Part shown: positions 26,613-35,460 of the stretch, one piece after another
Layout: each line of letters opens with the position of its first letter
How positions within the stretch are numbered: the first letter of the stretch is position 1
NCBI RefSeq assembly: GCF_036108815.1
Contig: NZ_CP107985.1
Span: forward strand, 7,003,501 to 7,067,500
Length of the DNA stretch: 64,000 nt
Source of the DNA: Streptomyces sp. NBC_00353
GTDB taxonomy: Bacteria; Actinomycetota; Actinomycetes; Streptomycetales; Streptomycetaceae
Direction of reading: 5' to 3'
The notes under the pieces: model-generated
The model's input: only the letters and a program-made list of their open reading frames with translations
What the model was told of the DNA's origin: nothing
Databases searched by the model: none
Translations under genes and position numbers: made by a program

Positions 26613-27491
26613 TCACTCCGCCGCCGGGATCCGCGTCCCCGTCCCGCTCACCCGCACCCGTGCGTCGCCCGCACGCAGTTCGACCGTGAGCGTGCCGGGG
26701 CGGCCCATGTCCTCGCCCTGGTGGAGAGTGAGGACGGCGGCGTCCGGGACGAGGGCCCGCTCGCGCAGATAGGCCCCGAAGGCGGCCGCCGCCGCGCCGG
26801 TCGCCGGGTCCTCGACCACACCCCCGACCGGGAACGGGTCGCGGACATGGAAGACGGCCGGCGTCTCGCGCCACACCAGCTGAACGGTCGTCAGGTCGAG
26901 TCGGTGCATCAGCGCTTCGAGGCGCGCGAAGTCGTAGTCGAGGTCGGCGAGCCGCTCGCGGCTTGCTGCGGCCAGCACCAGGTGGCGGGCGCCCGCATAG
27001 GCGATACGGGGCGGCAGCGCCGGGTCCAGGTCGGCGGCCGGCCAGTCCAGGGCGGCCAGCGCCTCGGCCAGGTCGTCCGGAGCGACATCCGTGACGTGGG
27101 GCTCCACGCTCGTGAGGGTGGCGCGGAGCTCGGTGCCCTCCTGGGTGACGGTGACCGGGACCGTGCCCGCCTGCGTGGTGAAGACCAGATCCCCGGGTCC
27201 GTTGCGCTCGGCGAGGGCGATGGCCGTCGCAACGGTTGCGTGGCCGCAGAACGGGACCTCCGCCTTCGGGCTGAAGTAGCGGATCGTATAACCACGCCCG
27301 GTCGATCCGCCCGACTCGCCCGGCCCGGTCAGGAACGCCGACTCGCTGTAGCCGAGCTCGGCCGCGACGGAGAGCATCGCCGCGTCGTCGAGGCCGGATG
27401 CGTCGAGGACGACACCCGCCGGATTGCCGCCCTCGGGATCGGCGGAGAACGCGGTGTATCGCAGGACCTCGGTGCCTGAAATCTGAGTCAT
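26613..27491 (-). CDS. PhzF family protein
   Basis: A 292-residue diaminopimelate-epimerase-fold protein. It contains ADPEGGNPAGVVL, the catalytic-Glu segment LGYSESAFLTGP, FSPKAEVPFCGHATV, and VGGVVEDPATGAAAAAFGAY near the C-terminus. PhzF itself isomerises dihydrohydroxyanthranilate in phenazine synthesis, but most homologues, including lone Streptomyces genes like this one, have unknown substrates. ATG at 27491 is preferred to the upstream start at 27509, although no strong ribosome site is visible. It converges on the GBL-cluster reductase with only 12 bp between. Confidence 0.82.
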   Translation of the reverse strand: MTQISGTEVLRYTAFSADPEGGNPAGVVLDASGLDDAAMLSVAAELGYSESAFLTGPGESGGSTGRGYTIRYFSPKAEVPFCGHATVATAIALAERNGPGDLVFTTQAGTVPVTVTQEGTELRATLTSVEPHVTDVAPDDLAEALAALDWPAADLDPALPPRIAYAGARHLVLAAASRERLADLDYDFARLEALMHRLDLTTVQLVWRETPAVFHVRDPFPVGGVVEDPATGAAAAAFGAYLRERALVPDAAVLTLHQGEDMGRPGTLTVELRAGDARVRVSGTGTRIPAAE

Positions 27492-27712
27492 GACGCGAGT
27501 CAACCACACTGCGATTCAAGGCATTTCCGGCCGGGGCGGCCGGCACCCCGAACCGCGGCCGCGGTGTCGACCCAGTGGCAGTTCCCGATGCCGTTGCCCG
27601 TCTCCGTCCAGGAGTCGGGGCAGGAGCAGGAGCCGGGGAAGCGCACACCCGCCCGTCCGGAAGGTGCCGGAAGCGGTCGGATGCGGCCCACGGTTCGGCA
27701 GCGCCTCGGCTG

Positions 27713-28486
27713 TCAGCCGCGGCCCACGTACGGCATCGTCGTCGCCAGGACCGTGGCGAACTGCACATTCGCCTCCAGCGGCAGCTCCGCCATGTGCAGC
27801 ACCGTCCGGGCCACGTCGTCCGCCGCCATCACCGGTTCCACCGCCAGCTCGCCATTGGCCTGAAGGGTGCCCCTCTGCATCCGGTCGGTCATCTCGGTCG
27901 CCGCGTTGCCGATGTCGATCTGGCCGCAGGCGATCCGGTACGGGCGCCCGTCCAGCGACAGCGACTTCGTCAGCCCCGTCATGGCGTGCTTGGTCGCCGT
28001 GTACGCCACCGAGTGCGGGCGCGGCGCATGGGCGGAGATCGAGCCGTTGTTGATGATCCGGCCGCCCTGCGGGTCCTGCTCCTTCATCTGCCGGTACGCC
28101 GCCTGCGCGCACAGGAACGCCCCCGTCAGGTTCACCTCGACCACGGTGCGCCAGTCGTCGTACGACAGGTCCTCGACCGGGACGGAGCGAGGGCCGAACG
28201 TGCCCGCGTTGTTGAACAGCAGGTCGACCCGGCCGATCCACTCCCGTACGGAGGAGAACAGCGCGGTCACGTCCTCGGGGCGGGAGACGTCGGCCGGGAC
28301 GGTGATCACCCTGGCCTTCTCCCCGGCCAGTTCCGCGGTCTCGGCGAGAGGTCCGGGGCGGCGGCCCGCGAGCGCCACCGACCAGCCGGCGCCGGTCAGG
28401 GCAAGAGCCACCGCACGGCCGATCCCGGAGCCCGCGCCCGTGACGACGGCCGTTTTCGCATCGGAGTTCAACAGTTTGTTGCTCAT
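27713..28486 (-). CDS. short-chain dehydrogenase/reductase
   Basis: A 257-residue classical SDR. It has the cofactor motif TGAGSGIG (16-23), DVSRPEDV, FNNAGTFGPRSV, the catalytic Ser in NNGSISAHAPRP, and YTATK. An Arg-rich segment AGRRPG after strand 2 suggests NADP(H). The length is typical. The substrate is not predictable. ATG at 28486 is the only start that keeps the Rossmann N-terminus; its ribosome site is weak. It is divergent from phoD. Confidence 0.85.
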   Translation of the reverse strand: MSNKLLNSDAKTAVVTGAGSGIGRAVALALTGAGWSVALAGRRPGPLAETAELAGEKARVITVPADVSRPEDVTALFSSVREWIGRVDLLFNNAGTFGPRSVPVEDLSYDDWRTVVEVNLTGAFLCAQAAYRQMKEQDPQGGRIINNGSISAHAPRPHSVAYTATKHAMTGLTKSLSLDGRPYRIACGQIDIGNAATEMTDRMQRGTLQANGELAVEPVMAADDVARTVLHMAELPLEANVQFATVLATTMPYVGRG

Positions 28487-28804
28487 GACGCCGCAGCGTA
28501 CGCCTTCCGGGGCAAAGGTCCCCGGCGGGCGGCCGGTTCGGGTTCGACGGAATGATTTCTTGATCATTTGTCGGCGATTCCAGTGCCGCCGGGGCCGCTT
28601 GACGGTGATCATGTCCCTGCGACTGCGTACCCGTCTGTCTGCGTACCTCTGTGTCTGCGGTACCCCAGCGCAATTCGTCCCCCGAGGGGCGATCCCGCCG
28701 CACTTCTCATCAGCGCGACGCCTGCGCGACGCGAACACGACAGCCACTCGATGTGCGGGACCGGTGGACTTCCCGGCGTACACCGCCAGTCAGGGGAGGG
28801 ACAG
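28487..28804. other. 318-base divergent region between SDR and phoD genes
   Basis: It contains three spaced repeats at 28623-28664, annotated separately. No small gene is supported. TTGACG at 28599-28604 could be a -35 element for phoD, without a clear -10. Confidence 0.4.
28623..28664. repeat. three direct repeats, 16-bp period, upstream of phoD
   Basis: CTGCGTACC occurs at 28623 and 28639, and CTGCGGTACC at 28655. The 7-base spacers are also similar (CGTCTGT, TCTGTGT). The spacing is unlike the 11-bp units of Streptomyces PHO boxes. It may be a regulator site about 140 bp ahead of phoD. Confidence 0.5.
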
Positions 28805-30433
28805 ATGACGTACTCATCGCACCAGCAGGAGATGCGCGACGCCGCACGCCACGTCGGCCGCCGCCGCTTCCTCACCGTCACCGGTGCCGCCGCCGCGCTC
28901 GCCTTCTCGGTCAACCTGCCGACCGCGGGCGCCGCGAGCGCCGCCGAGCTGGACGCCGGAAGGATCAGCGAGGACCCGTTCACCCTCGGAGTCGCCTCCG
29001 GTGACCCACTGCCCGACTCGGTCCTGCTGTGGACGAGACTCGCACCCCGCCCGTACGAGCCGGACAGCGGACTGCCGAACGCCCGCGTCCAGGTGCGCTG
29101 GGAGCTCGCCCGCGACGAGAACTTCACCCGGATCGTCCGGCGCGGAACCGCCACCGCCCACCCGGAGTTCGACCACAGCGTCCACGTCGAGATCAAGGGC
29201 CTCGACGCCGACCGCGTCCTCTACTACCGCTTCCGCGCAGGGAAGTGGATCAGCCAGGTCGGCCGGACCCGCACCGCCCCCGCCCGGCACGCCCGCAACA
29301 GCGCGCTGACCCTCGCCGCCGTCTCCTGCCAGGCCTACCACGACGGCTACTTCACCGCGTACAGCCACCTTGCGCAGGAGGACGTCGACGTCGTCTTCCA
29401 CCTCGGCGACTACCTCTACGAGTACGCCGTGACCGCGACCGGCGGAGCCCGTAACTACACGGACCGCACACTCCCCGCCCACTTCAACCGGGAGACGGTC
29501 ACCCTGGAGGACTACCGGCTGCGGTACGCCCTCTACAAGTCCGACCCGGACCTGCGCGCCGCGCACGCCGCACACCCCTTCGTCGTCACCTGGGACGACC
29601 ACGAGACCGAGAACAACTACGCGGGCGACATCCCGGAGAACGACGTCCCGCCGGAGGAGTTCCTGCTGCGCCGCGCCGCCGCGTACCGCGCGTACTGGGA
29701 GAACCAGCCACTGCGCACCCCGCAGCGGCCGACCGGCCCCGACATGAAGCTCTACCGGCGCCTGCAGTTCGGCCGGCTCGCCCAGTTCGACATCCTCGAC
29801 ACCCGTCAGTACCGCAGCGACCAGGCGTACGGGGACGGCTGGCAGAAGCCGGGACCGGAGTCCGAGGACCCGGCGCGCACCCTGACCGGCGCCACCCAGG
29901 AGCGCTGGCTGCTCGACGGCTGGCACGCCTCGCGGGCCACCTGGAACGTCGTACCGCAGCAGGTCACCTTCGCCCAGCGGCGCGACGTGCCGACCGACGC
30001 CTTCAAGCTGTCCATGGACGCGTGGGACGGCTACCCGGCCTCCCGGGACCGGATCCTGAAGGGCGCGGAGGCCGCCGGGATCGACAACCTGATGGTGCTG
30101 ACCGGCGATGTGCACGTCGGCTACGGCTTCGACCTGAAGAAGGACTTCGACGACCCGTCGTCCCGCACGCTCGGCACGGAGATCGTCGCCACGTCCATCA
30201 CCAGCGGCAAGGACGGCTCGGACAAGCCGGCCAGCTGGAACAACCAGATGCAGGCCAACCCGCACATGAAGTTCTTCAACGGACGGCGCGGGTACGCGGT
30301 CGTCACGCTGGGCCAGGAGCAGGCACGCGCCGACTTCCGCACGGTGTCGGCCGTCACCACGCCCGGTGCGCCCGTCGCGACAGCCGGATCGTTCGTCACG
30401 GAGGTGGGTAACCAGGGCCTCACGCCTGCGTGA
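28805..30433 (+). CDS. phoD: PhoD-type alkaline phosphatase
   Basis: A 542-residue Tat-exported phosphodiesterase/alkaline phosphatase. RRRFLTVTGAAAALAFS is the twin-arginine signal. The N-terminal beta domain begins DPFTLGVASGDPLPDSVLLW. The metallophosphatase core shows CQAYHDGYF, FHLGDYLYEY, VTWDDHETENNYAGD and LTGDVHVGY, which carry the Ca/Fe ligands of PhoD. ATG at 28805 follows GGGGAGGGACAG. The family releases phosphate from phosphoesters and cell-wall teichoic acids in phosphate starvation. I did not find a canonical PHO box upstream. Confidence 0.93.
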   Translation: MTYSSHQQEMRDAARHVGRRRFLTVTGAAAALAFSVNLPTAGAASAAELDAGRISEDPFTLGVASGDPLPDSVLLWTRLAPRPYEPDSGLPNARVQVRWELARDENFTRIVRRGTATAHPEFDHSVHVEIKGLDADRVLYYRFRAGKWISQVGRTRTAPARHARNSALTLAAVSCQAYHDGYFTAYSHLAQEDVDVVFHLGDYLYEYAVTATGGARNYTDRTLPAHFNRETVTLEDYRLRYALYKSDPDLRAAHAAHPFVVTWDDHETENNYAGDIPENDVPPEEFLLRRAAAYRAYWENQPLRTPQRPTGPDMKLYRRLQFGRLAQFDILDTRQYRSDQAYGDGWQKPGPESEDPARTLTGATQERWLLDGWHASRATWNVVPQQVTFAQRRDVPTDAFKLSMDAWDGYPASRDRILKGAEAAGIDNLMVLTGDVHVGYGFDLKKDFDDPSSRTLGTEIVATSITSGKDGSDKPASWNNQMQANPHMKFFNGRRGYAVVTLGQEQARADFRTVSAVTTPGAPVATAGSFVTEVGNQGLTPA

Positions 30434-30446
30434 AGCCCTGCCTACG

Positions 30447-31454
30447 TCACGGTCGGCCGAGGCCGTCCGCGGGGTAGCGGACGCCGATGCGGTCCCGTAC
30501 CGCATCGAGCGTCCGCATCACCGCCAGCGAACCGTCCAGCGGAACCAGCGGCGACTCCGTCTCGCCCGCCCGCAGCGCCCGCACCACCTCGGCCTGCTCG
30601 AACTGCATCCCGCTGAGCCCCTCGTCCGACGACCCCGCGGTGAACTCCTCCGGGTCGTGTCCCGGCCGGTGCAGCACGAACCGCTCCGGGTGGAAGAAAC
30701 CGCGCGGGAATTCGATCCGCCCCCGGGTGCCCGTGATCGAGGCGGTCTGCGGGGTGTCCGCGACCAGCGAGCAGCTGAGCAGCGCAGTGGCGCCCGACTC
30801 CCAGCCCAGCAGCATGCCGGTGTTCAGATCGACGCCCTCCGGGGAGAGCAGCGCATCGGCCTGGATCCGGTCCGGCTCACCCAGCAGCAGCTGCGCGAAC
30901 GACACCGGGTACACGCCCAGGTCCAGCAGCGCACCGCCACCCAGCGCCCGGTCCCGCAGCCGGTGGTCGGGACCGAACGGGCCCGCGAGCCCGAAGTCGG
31001 CCTGCACGGTACGGATGTCGCCGATGGCACCGTCGGCGATCAGCGCGGTCAGCCGCCTGACGACCGGGTTGCAGTACGTCCACATCGCCTCCATCAGGAA
31101 GAGGCCACGGTCCCGGGCGAGCGCCACGAGCTCTTCCGCCTCCCGGGAATTGAGCGTGAACGCCTTCTCGCACAGCACGTGCTTTCCGGCCTTCAGGCAG
31201 AGCGCGGTGGCCTCCCGGTGCGCGGAGTGCGGTGTGGCCACGTACACCACGTCGACCTCGTCGTCCGCGGCGAGCTCGGCCCAGCTGCCGTACGCCCTGG
31301 GTATCCCGAACCGCTCGGCGAAGGCCTTGGCCGACGTGTCCGTGCGCGAGGCCACGGCCACCACCTCCGTGCCGGGCACCCCCTGCAGGTCAGCGGTGAA
31401 GGTCGCGGCGATGCCACCCGTAGCCAGCACGCCCCAACGCACGGTCCTGCTCAT
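30447..31454 (-). CDS. Gfo/Idh/MocA family oxidoreductase
   Basis: A 335-residue NAD(P)-dependent dehydrogenase. The N-terminal Rossmann segment is VRWGVLATGGIAATFTADL. The signature Lys lies in HVLCEKAFTLN, in place of the more usual EKP. LDLGVYPVSFAQLLLG marks the C-terminal domain with its catalytic His position replaced by Tyr-Pro context, as in trans-dihydrobenzenediol-dehydrogenase-like members. Substrates are usually sugars or inositols; this one is unknown. ATG at 31454 follows GGGAGCAGGC. It converges on phoD with 13 bp between. Confidence 0.83.
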   Translation of the reverse strand: MSRTVRWGVLATGGIAATFTADLQGVPGTEVVAVASRTDTSAKAFAERFGIPRAYGSWAELAADDEVDVVYVATPHSAHREATALCLKAGKHVLCEKAFTLNSREAEELVALARDRGLFLMEAMWTYCNPVVRRLTALIADGAIGDIRTVQADFGLAGPFGPDHRLRDRALGGGALLDLGVYPVSFAQLLLGEPDRIQADALLSPEGVDLNTGMLLGWESGATALLSCSLVADTPQTASITGTRGRIEFPRGFFHPERFVLHRPGHDPEEFTAGSSDEGLSGMQFEQAEVVRALRAGETESPLVPLDGSLAVMRTLDAVRDRIGVRYPADGLGRP

Positions 31455-31533
31455 GCCTGCTCCCAAAAAAGGTCTCGACCACTCCGGCTGAGCTGAGAGC
31501 ATAGAGGGCGGATTCAACTATTTGGAGATGAGA

Positions 31534-32838
31534 ATGCCGGAGAGCGGCGTGAGCCGAGCCCAGCACACCCACATACCGACCGACAGGACCGGCATCCGGA
31601 CCGCGTCCGGTTCGACCGTCACCGCCGCGGCCCGGCGCACCGGCCTCCTCGTCACCCTCGTCCTCGGCGGTCTCACCGCACTTCCGCCGCTTTCCATGGA
31701 CATGTACCTCCCGGCGCTCCCCGCGGTCACCGATGCCCTGCACGCCCCCGCCGCCACCGTCCAGCTCACCCTCACCGCCTGCCTCGGCGGCATGGCGCTC
31801 GGCCAGGTCGTCGTCGGACCGATGAGCGACCGCTGGGGTCGGCGCCGGCCGCTCCTGCTCGGCATGGTCGTCTACGTACTCGCCACCGCGCTCTGCGTCT
31901 TCGCGCCCACCACGGAACTCCTCATCGGCTTCCGCCTCCTGCAGGGACTGGCCGGTGCGGCCGGCATCGTCATCGCCCGGGCCGTGGTCCGTGACATGTA
32001 CGACGGCGTGGAGATGGCCCGGTTCTTCTCCACCCTGATGCTGATCTCCGGCGTCGCACCGGTCATCGCGCCACTGATCGGCGGACAGGTGCTGCGGTTC
32101 ACCGACTGGCGGGGCATCTTCGCCGTCCTCACGGTTGTCGGCGTGCTGCTCACCCTGGTCGTCTGGAAGTGGCTGCACGAGACGCTGCCGCCGGAGGAAC
32201 GGCACACCGGCGGCGTCGGCGACGCGCTGCGCACCATGCGCGGACTCCTCTGCGACCGCACGTTCACCGGCTACATGGTCGCGGGCAGCCTCGCCTTCGC
32301 AGCCCTCTTCGCGTACGTGAGCGCCTCGCCGTTCGTCGTGCAGGAGATCTACGGTGCCTCGCCGCAGACCTTCAGCCTGCTCTTCGGCATCAACTCGATC
32401 GGCCTGATCACCGTCGGCCAGATCAACGGCAAGGTACTGGTGGGCCGGATCAGCCTGGACAAGGCGCTCGGCTTCGGGCTCGCGGTCATCGTGCTGGCCG
32501 CGACCGCGCTGCTGCTGATGACGTCCGGGGTCTTCGGCGACGTCGGTCTGGTGCCGGTCGCCGCCGGGCTCTTCGTGCTGATGTCAGCGATGGGGCTGGC
32601 GATGCCGAACACCAACGCCCTGGCCCTGATGCGGACCAAGCACGCCGCGGGTTCCGCCTCGGCGCTGCTCGGTACGTCGTCGTTCCTGATCGGGGCCGTC
32701 GCCTCACCGCTCGTCGGTATCGCGGGGGACGCGACGGCCGTACCCATGGCGGTTGTCCAGCTGGTGTGCGCGGTCGGCGCCATGGTGTGCTTCCTGTGCC
32801 TGTGCCGGCCCTGGCAGCGCGGTGGCGCAAGGGTTTGA
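31534..32838 (+). CDS. Bcr/CflA-type MFS drug exporter
   Basis: A 434-residue, 12-helix major facilitator. After a 40-residue polar tail the first helix is LLVTLVLGGLTALPPLSM, followed by the Bcr/CflA signature MDMYLPALPAV. Loop 2-3 has GPMSDRWGRRRP and the family motif C region LLQGLAGAAGIVIARAVVRD is clear. The family exports bicyclomycin, sulfonamides or similar drugs by proton antiport. ATG at 31534 has GGAG six bases upstream. It is divergent from the oxidoreductase gene. Confidence 0.87.
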   Translation: MPESGVSRAQHTHIPTDRTGIRTASGSTVTAAARRTGLLVTLVLGGLTALPPLSMDMYLPALPAVTDALHAPAATVQLTLTACLGGMALGQVVVGPMSDRWGRRRPLLLGMVVYVLATALCVFAPTTELLIGFRLLQGLAGAAGIVIARAVVRDMYDGVEMARFFSTLMLISGVAPVIAPLIGGQVLRFTDWRGIFAVLTVVGVLLTLVVWKWLHETLPPEERHTGGVGDALRTMRGLLCDRTFTGYMVAGSLAFAALFAYVSASPFVVQEIYGASPQTFSLLFGINSIGLITVGQINGKVLVGRISLDKALGFGLAVIVLAATALLLMTSGVFGDVGLVPVAAGLFVLMSAMGLAMPNTNALALMRTKHAAGSASALLGTSSFLIGAVASPLVGIAGDATAVPMAVVQLVCAVGAMVCFLCLCRPWQRGGARV

Positions 32839-32897
32839 GCAAAGACCCTCGAACCACTCGCCCAGGGGTGTCCGGGCCGTGATCCACCCGGCACCCT

Positions 32898-34232
32898 CTA
32901 GCGGTCGGCGCGCGGGTAGCCGAGCAGATGCAGCCGGTCCAGTTCGTCCGTCCACCGGAACACGCCGACCCCCGCCGCGGCCTCCGTGGCCGGCAGCCGT
33001 ACATTCGCGGGCAGCGCCTCCGGCACCCCGCTGGTGACCTCGACCTGGGCCGGACGGCCGCGGCCGGCCAGCACGTCCGCCGCGTTGCGTCCGGGCGTCG
33101 CGCCGTACGCGATGCCCTCGTCCGTCACGGAGACCAGGGTCAGCGGCTTCGATCCGTCCGTCGCCTCGAGACAGAACCCCTTCTTCGTCTCCAGGTCGAA
33201 GGCGAGGTTCCCCGCCACCAGGTACGTCCGCGAGGGCGACATGACGGCCTGCGGATACTGGCCCGGCTTGATCGCCACTTTGTGGCACTCCACCGTGGCC
33301 ACCGGCTTCCCCGTCTCCGCGTCGTGCACCGCCCACAGGTCATGGGTCGTCGCCCGCTTCTGGCCCTTCGCGAGCTGCCACTTCGCCAGCACCCAGCCGG
33401 GGGCCACCGACGTCGGGATCCCGCTGGAACGGTCGGTGCCCTTCGGGGCGACGTTCCGGCTGAACCAGCCGCCCTGCACCCAGAACTCCCGTGCCCCGCT
33501 GACCAGCAGGCCCTTCGTGGTCAGTCCGAAGACCTCGGTGAGCTGCCTGCAGGACGGGCAGCCCTTCGGGTACTTCAGCGCCGTGGGGGCGATCTTCGTG
33601 ATCCGGCCGCTCGCCGGGTCGACCAGCACGCTGTTGGTGCGGCCGTCGCTGATCAGGATGCCGGGTCCGCTGGTGTCGACGGTCGGTGCGGAGTTCCACG
33701 GCACCTCGATGCGCTGCCGGGAGCCGTCCGTCGCGTTGTAGACATCGAGGGAGACGATCGTGTCGGCCGGGGTCAGGGCGTTCACGCCGACCTTCCCGTA
33801 CGCCCACGTGACGAAGTACTCCACGTCGTCCTTGGTGACCAGGAGCAGCTTCGGGAAGTGCTTCGAGGCCGGCGGCCGCCAGTTCTCGCCCTTCCAGCCG
33901 GCCTTCCCGGTCTCCGAGTCGATGGTCTCCAGCCGGTACTGGTTGTCGGAGACCCGCAGCAGATAGGCGAGGCGACCCGTCGTCCGGGAGATCGCGTAGT
34001 CGGGCGAGGTGTTGATGAGCTCCCAGCCGCGGCGGGTCGTGTACGCGGGGGGAACGGTGAGCTGCGTCGCCGGGCCCGTACCCGTCCGGACCGGCTTCTT
34101 CGGTCCGCCGTCGCCCTTGTCCCCCTCGCCCTCGTTCCCTTTTCCCCCGGCACCGCAGGTGGCCAGCAGAAGCAGCAGGGCAAGCACCAGCACCCCGGCG
34201 ACCAGAGTCAGGCGCACGATCTTCTGTCGCAT
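32898..34232 (-). CDS. exported PQQ-like beta-propeller protein (hypothetical)
   Basis: A 444-residue protein with an N-terminal hydrophobic segment (RLTLVAGVLVLALLLLLATC). Cys26 sits where a lipobox would be, but the -1 residue is Thr, so lipidation is doubtful. An acidic Gly/Lys linker follows. The rest has repeats of the type GRLAYLLRVSDNQYRLETID, SRTYLVAGNLAFDLETKKG and WAVHDAETGKPVATVEC, like the blades of PQQ-type propellers. ATG at 34232 follows GAGGGGACC. Function unknown; the gene is a single unit facing the exporter gene. Confidence 0.65.
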   Translation of the reverse strand: MRQKIVRLTLVAGVLVLALLLLLATCGAGGKGNEGEGDKGDGGPKKPVRTGTGPATQLTVPPAYTTRRGWELINTSPDYAISRTTGRLAYLLRVSDNQYRLETIDSETGKAGWKGENWRPPASKHFPKLLLVTKDDVEYFVTWAYGKVGVNALTPADTIVSLDVYNATDGSRQRIEVPWNSAPTVDTSGPGILISDGRTNSVLVDPASGRITKIAPTALKYPKGCPSCRQLTEVFGLTTKGLLVSGAREFWVQGGWFSRNVAPKGTDRSSGIPTSVAPGWVLAKWQLAKGQKRATTHDLWAVHDAETGKPVATVECHKVAIKPGQYPQAVMSPSRTYLVAGNLAFDLETKKGFCLEATDGSKPLTLVSVTDEGIAYGATPGRNAADVLAGRGRPAQVEVTSGVPEALPANVRLPATEAAAGVGVFRWTDELDRLHLLGYPRADR

Positions 34233-34414
34233 GGTCCCCTCGATGAGCATTTCCGACCTCACGTGAGCATTCCTGACCTCGCGCCGGTCAGCGTAGCAAC
34301 TGGCCCAGGCGCCCAGGCAGTTGAGCTCGGCGGCCGTGGTGCGGGGGCCGGCTGCGGGCGACGGTGCGCCGGACGGGACAGGCACCGGCCGGAGAACGGC
34401 CGGTGGTATCCGCC

Positions 34415-34430
34415 TACACTTTTTTCGGTG
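34415..34430 (+). promoter_or_regulatory. -10 element for leaderless rsm22-like mRNA
   Basis: TACACT lies at 34415-34420, exactly 7 nt before the GTG at 34428, and no ribosome site is visible. Transcription probably begins at the start codon. Confidence 0.6.
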
Positions 34431-35426
34431 AACGTCACCCTCTCCACCGCGGAAGCCCTGCGTGCGGCGCTGGCCGGACTCCTCGACGGGCTGCCGCCCA
34501 AGCAGGCCACGCAGGCTGTCGACCGGCTCATCGCCAATTACCGGGGGACCACCCCGACCGATGCCCCGGTGCTCCGCGACCGCTCCGATGTCGCCGCGTA
34601 CGCCGCGTACCGGATGCCCGCGACCTTCGAAGCGGTACGGTCCGCCCTCGCCGCCCTGCGCGAGGCCGCCCCGGAGTGGGCACCCGCCACCCACACCGAC
34701 ATCGGCGGCGGCACCGGAGCGGCGAGCTGGGCCGTGGCCGGGGCCTGGGAGGGGCACCGGACGACCGTCCTCGACTGGGCCGAGCCCGCCCTCGTCCTCG
34801 GCCGGGAGCTGGCCGATGCCTCCGGTGTCGAGGCCCTGCGCACCGCCGACTGGCGGCGGGCCCGGATCGGTGAGGGTCTGGAGCTGGACCCCACGGACCT
34901 GGTGACCGTCAGCTACGTACTGGGGGAGCTGACGGCGGCCGCCCGCACCGCCCTCGTCGACACGGCCGCGGCCGCCGCGCAGGCCGTCGTGATCGTCGAG
35001 CCCGGTACCCCCGATGGGTACGCCCGCATCATCGAGGCCCGCGACAGGCTGATCGCCGCCGGGCTGACGGTCGCCGCGCCGTGCCCGCACAGCGAGGCGT
35101 GCCCCATCGAGCCGGGCACCGACTGGTGCCACTTCTCGGCCCGGGTCAGCCGCTCCTCGCTGCACCGGCGGGTGAAGGGCGGATCGTTGCCGTACGAGGA
35201 CGAGAAGTTCAGCTATGTCGTGGCGACCCGCTTCGCCACCGAGCCGGTACTCGCCCGGGTGACCCGCAAGCCGCAGATCCGCAAGGGGCAGGTGCTGCTG
35301 GACCTCTGTACCCGCGACGAGGCACTGAAGCGCTCCACGGTCACCAAGCGGCACGGCGAGCTGTACCGGGCCGCCCGGGACATCGCGTGGGGCGACGCAT
35401 GGCCGCCCCCCGGTGACGACGCGTAG
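34428..35426 (+). CDS. Rsm22-family small-subunit rRNA methyltransferase-like protein
   Basis: A 332-residue class I SAM-binding protein of the Rsm22 family. The SAM motif is HTDIGGGTGAASWAVAG; LVTVSYVLGEL and VVIVEPGTPDGYARI follow. The region CPHSEACPIEPGTDWCHF carries the cysteines that in mitochondrial Rsm22/METTL17 bind an Fe-S cluster; SLPYEDEKFSYVV comes after. It associates with the small ribosomal subunit, and methylation activity is uncertain. The start is GTG at 34428, likely leaderless. Confidence 0.85.
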   Translation: MNVTLSTAEALRAALAGLLDGLPPKQATQAVDRLIANYRGTTPTDAPVLRDRSDVAAYAAYRMPATFEAVRSALAALREAAPEWAPATHTDIGGGTGAASWAVAGAWEGHRTTVLDWAEPALVLGRELADASGVEALRTADWRRARIGEGLELDPTDLVTVSYVLGELTAAARTALVDTAAAAAQAVVIVEPGTPDGYARIIEARDRLIAAGLTVAAPCPHSEACPIEPGTDWCHFSARVSRSSLHRRVKGGSLPYEDEKFSYVVATRFATEPVLARVTRKPQIRKGQVLLDLCTRDEALKRSTVTKRHGELYRAARDIAWGDAWPPPGDDA

Positions 35427-35433
35427 AGCCTCG

Positions 35434-35453
35434 CTTCCGGATCAGGCCGGAAG
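35434..35453. terminator. bidirectional hairpin terminator
   Basis: CTTCCGG, a 6-nt loop and CCGGAAG are followed by AAAG, between convergent stops at 35426 and 35461. Confidence 0.75.
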
Positions 35454-35460
35454 AAAGACC

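Noticed and set aside
28623..28664. PHO box upstream of phoD
   Set aside because: The repeat period (16) and sequence do not fit the GTTCACC-type 11-bp units; kept only as an unexplained repeat.
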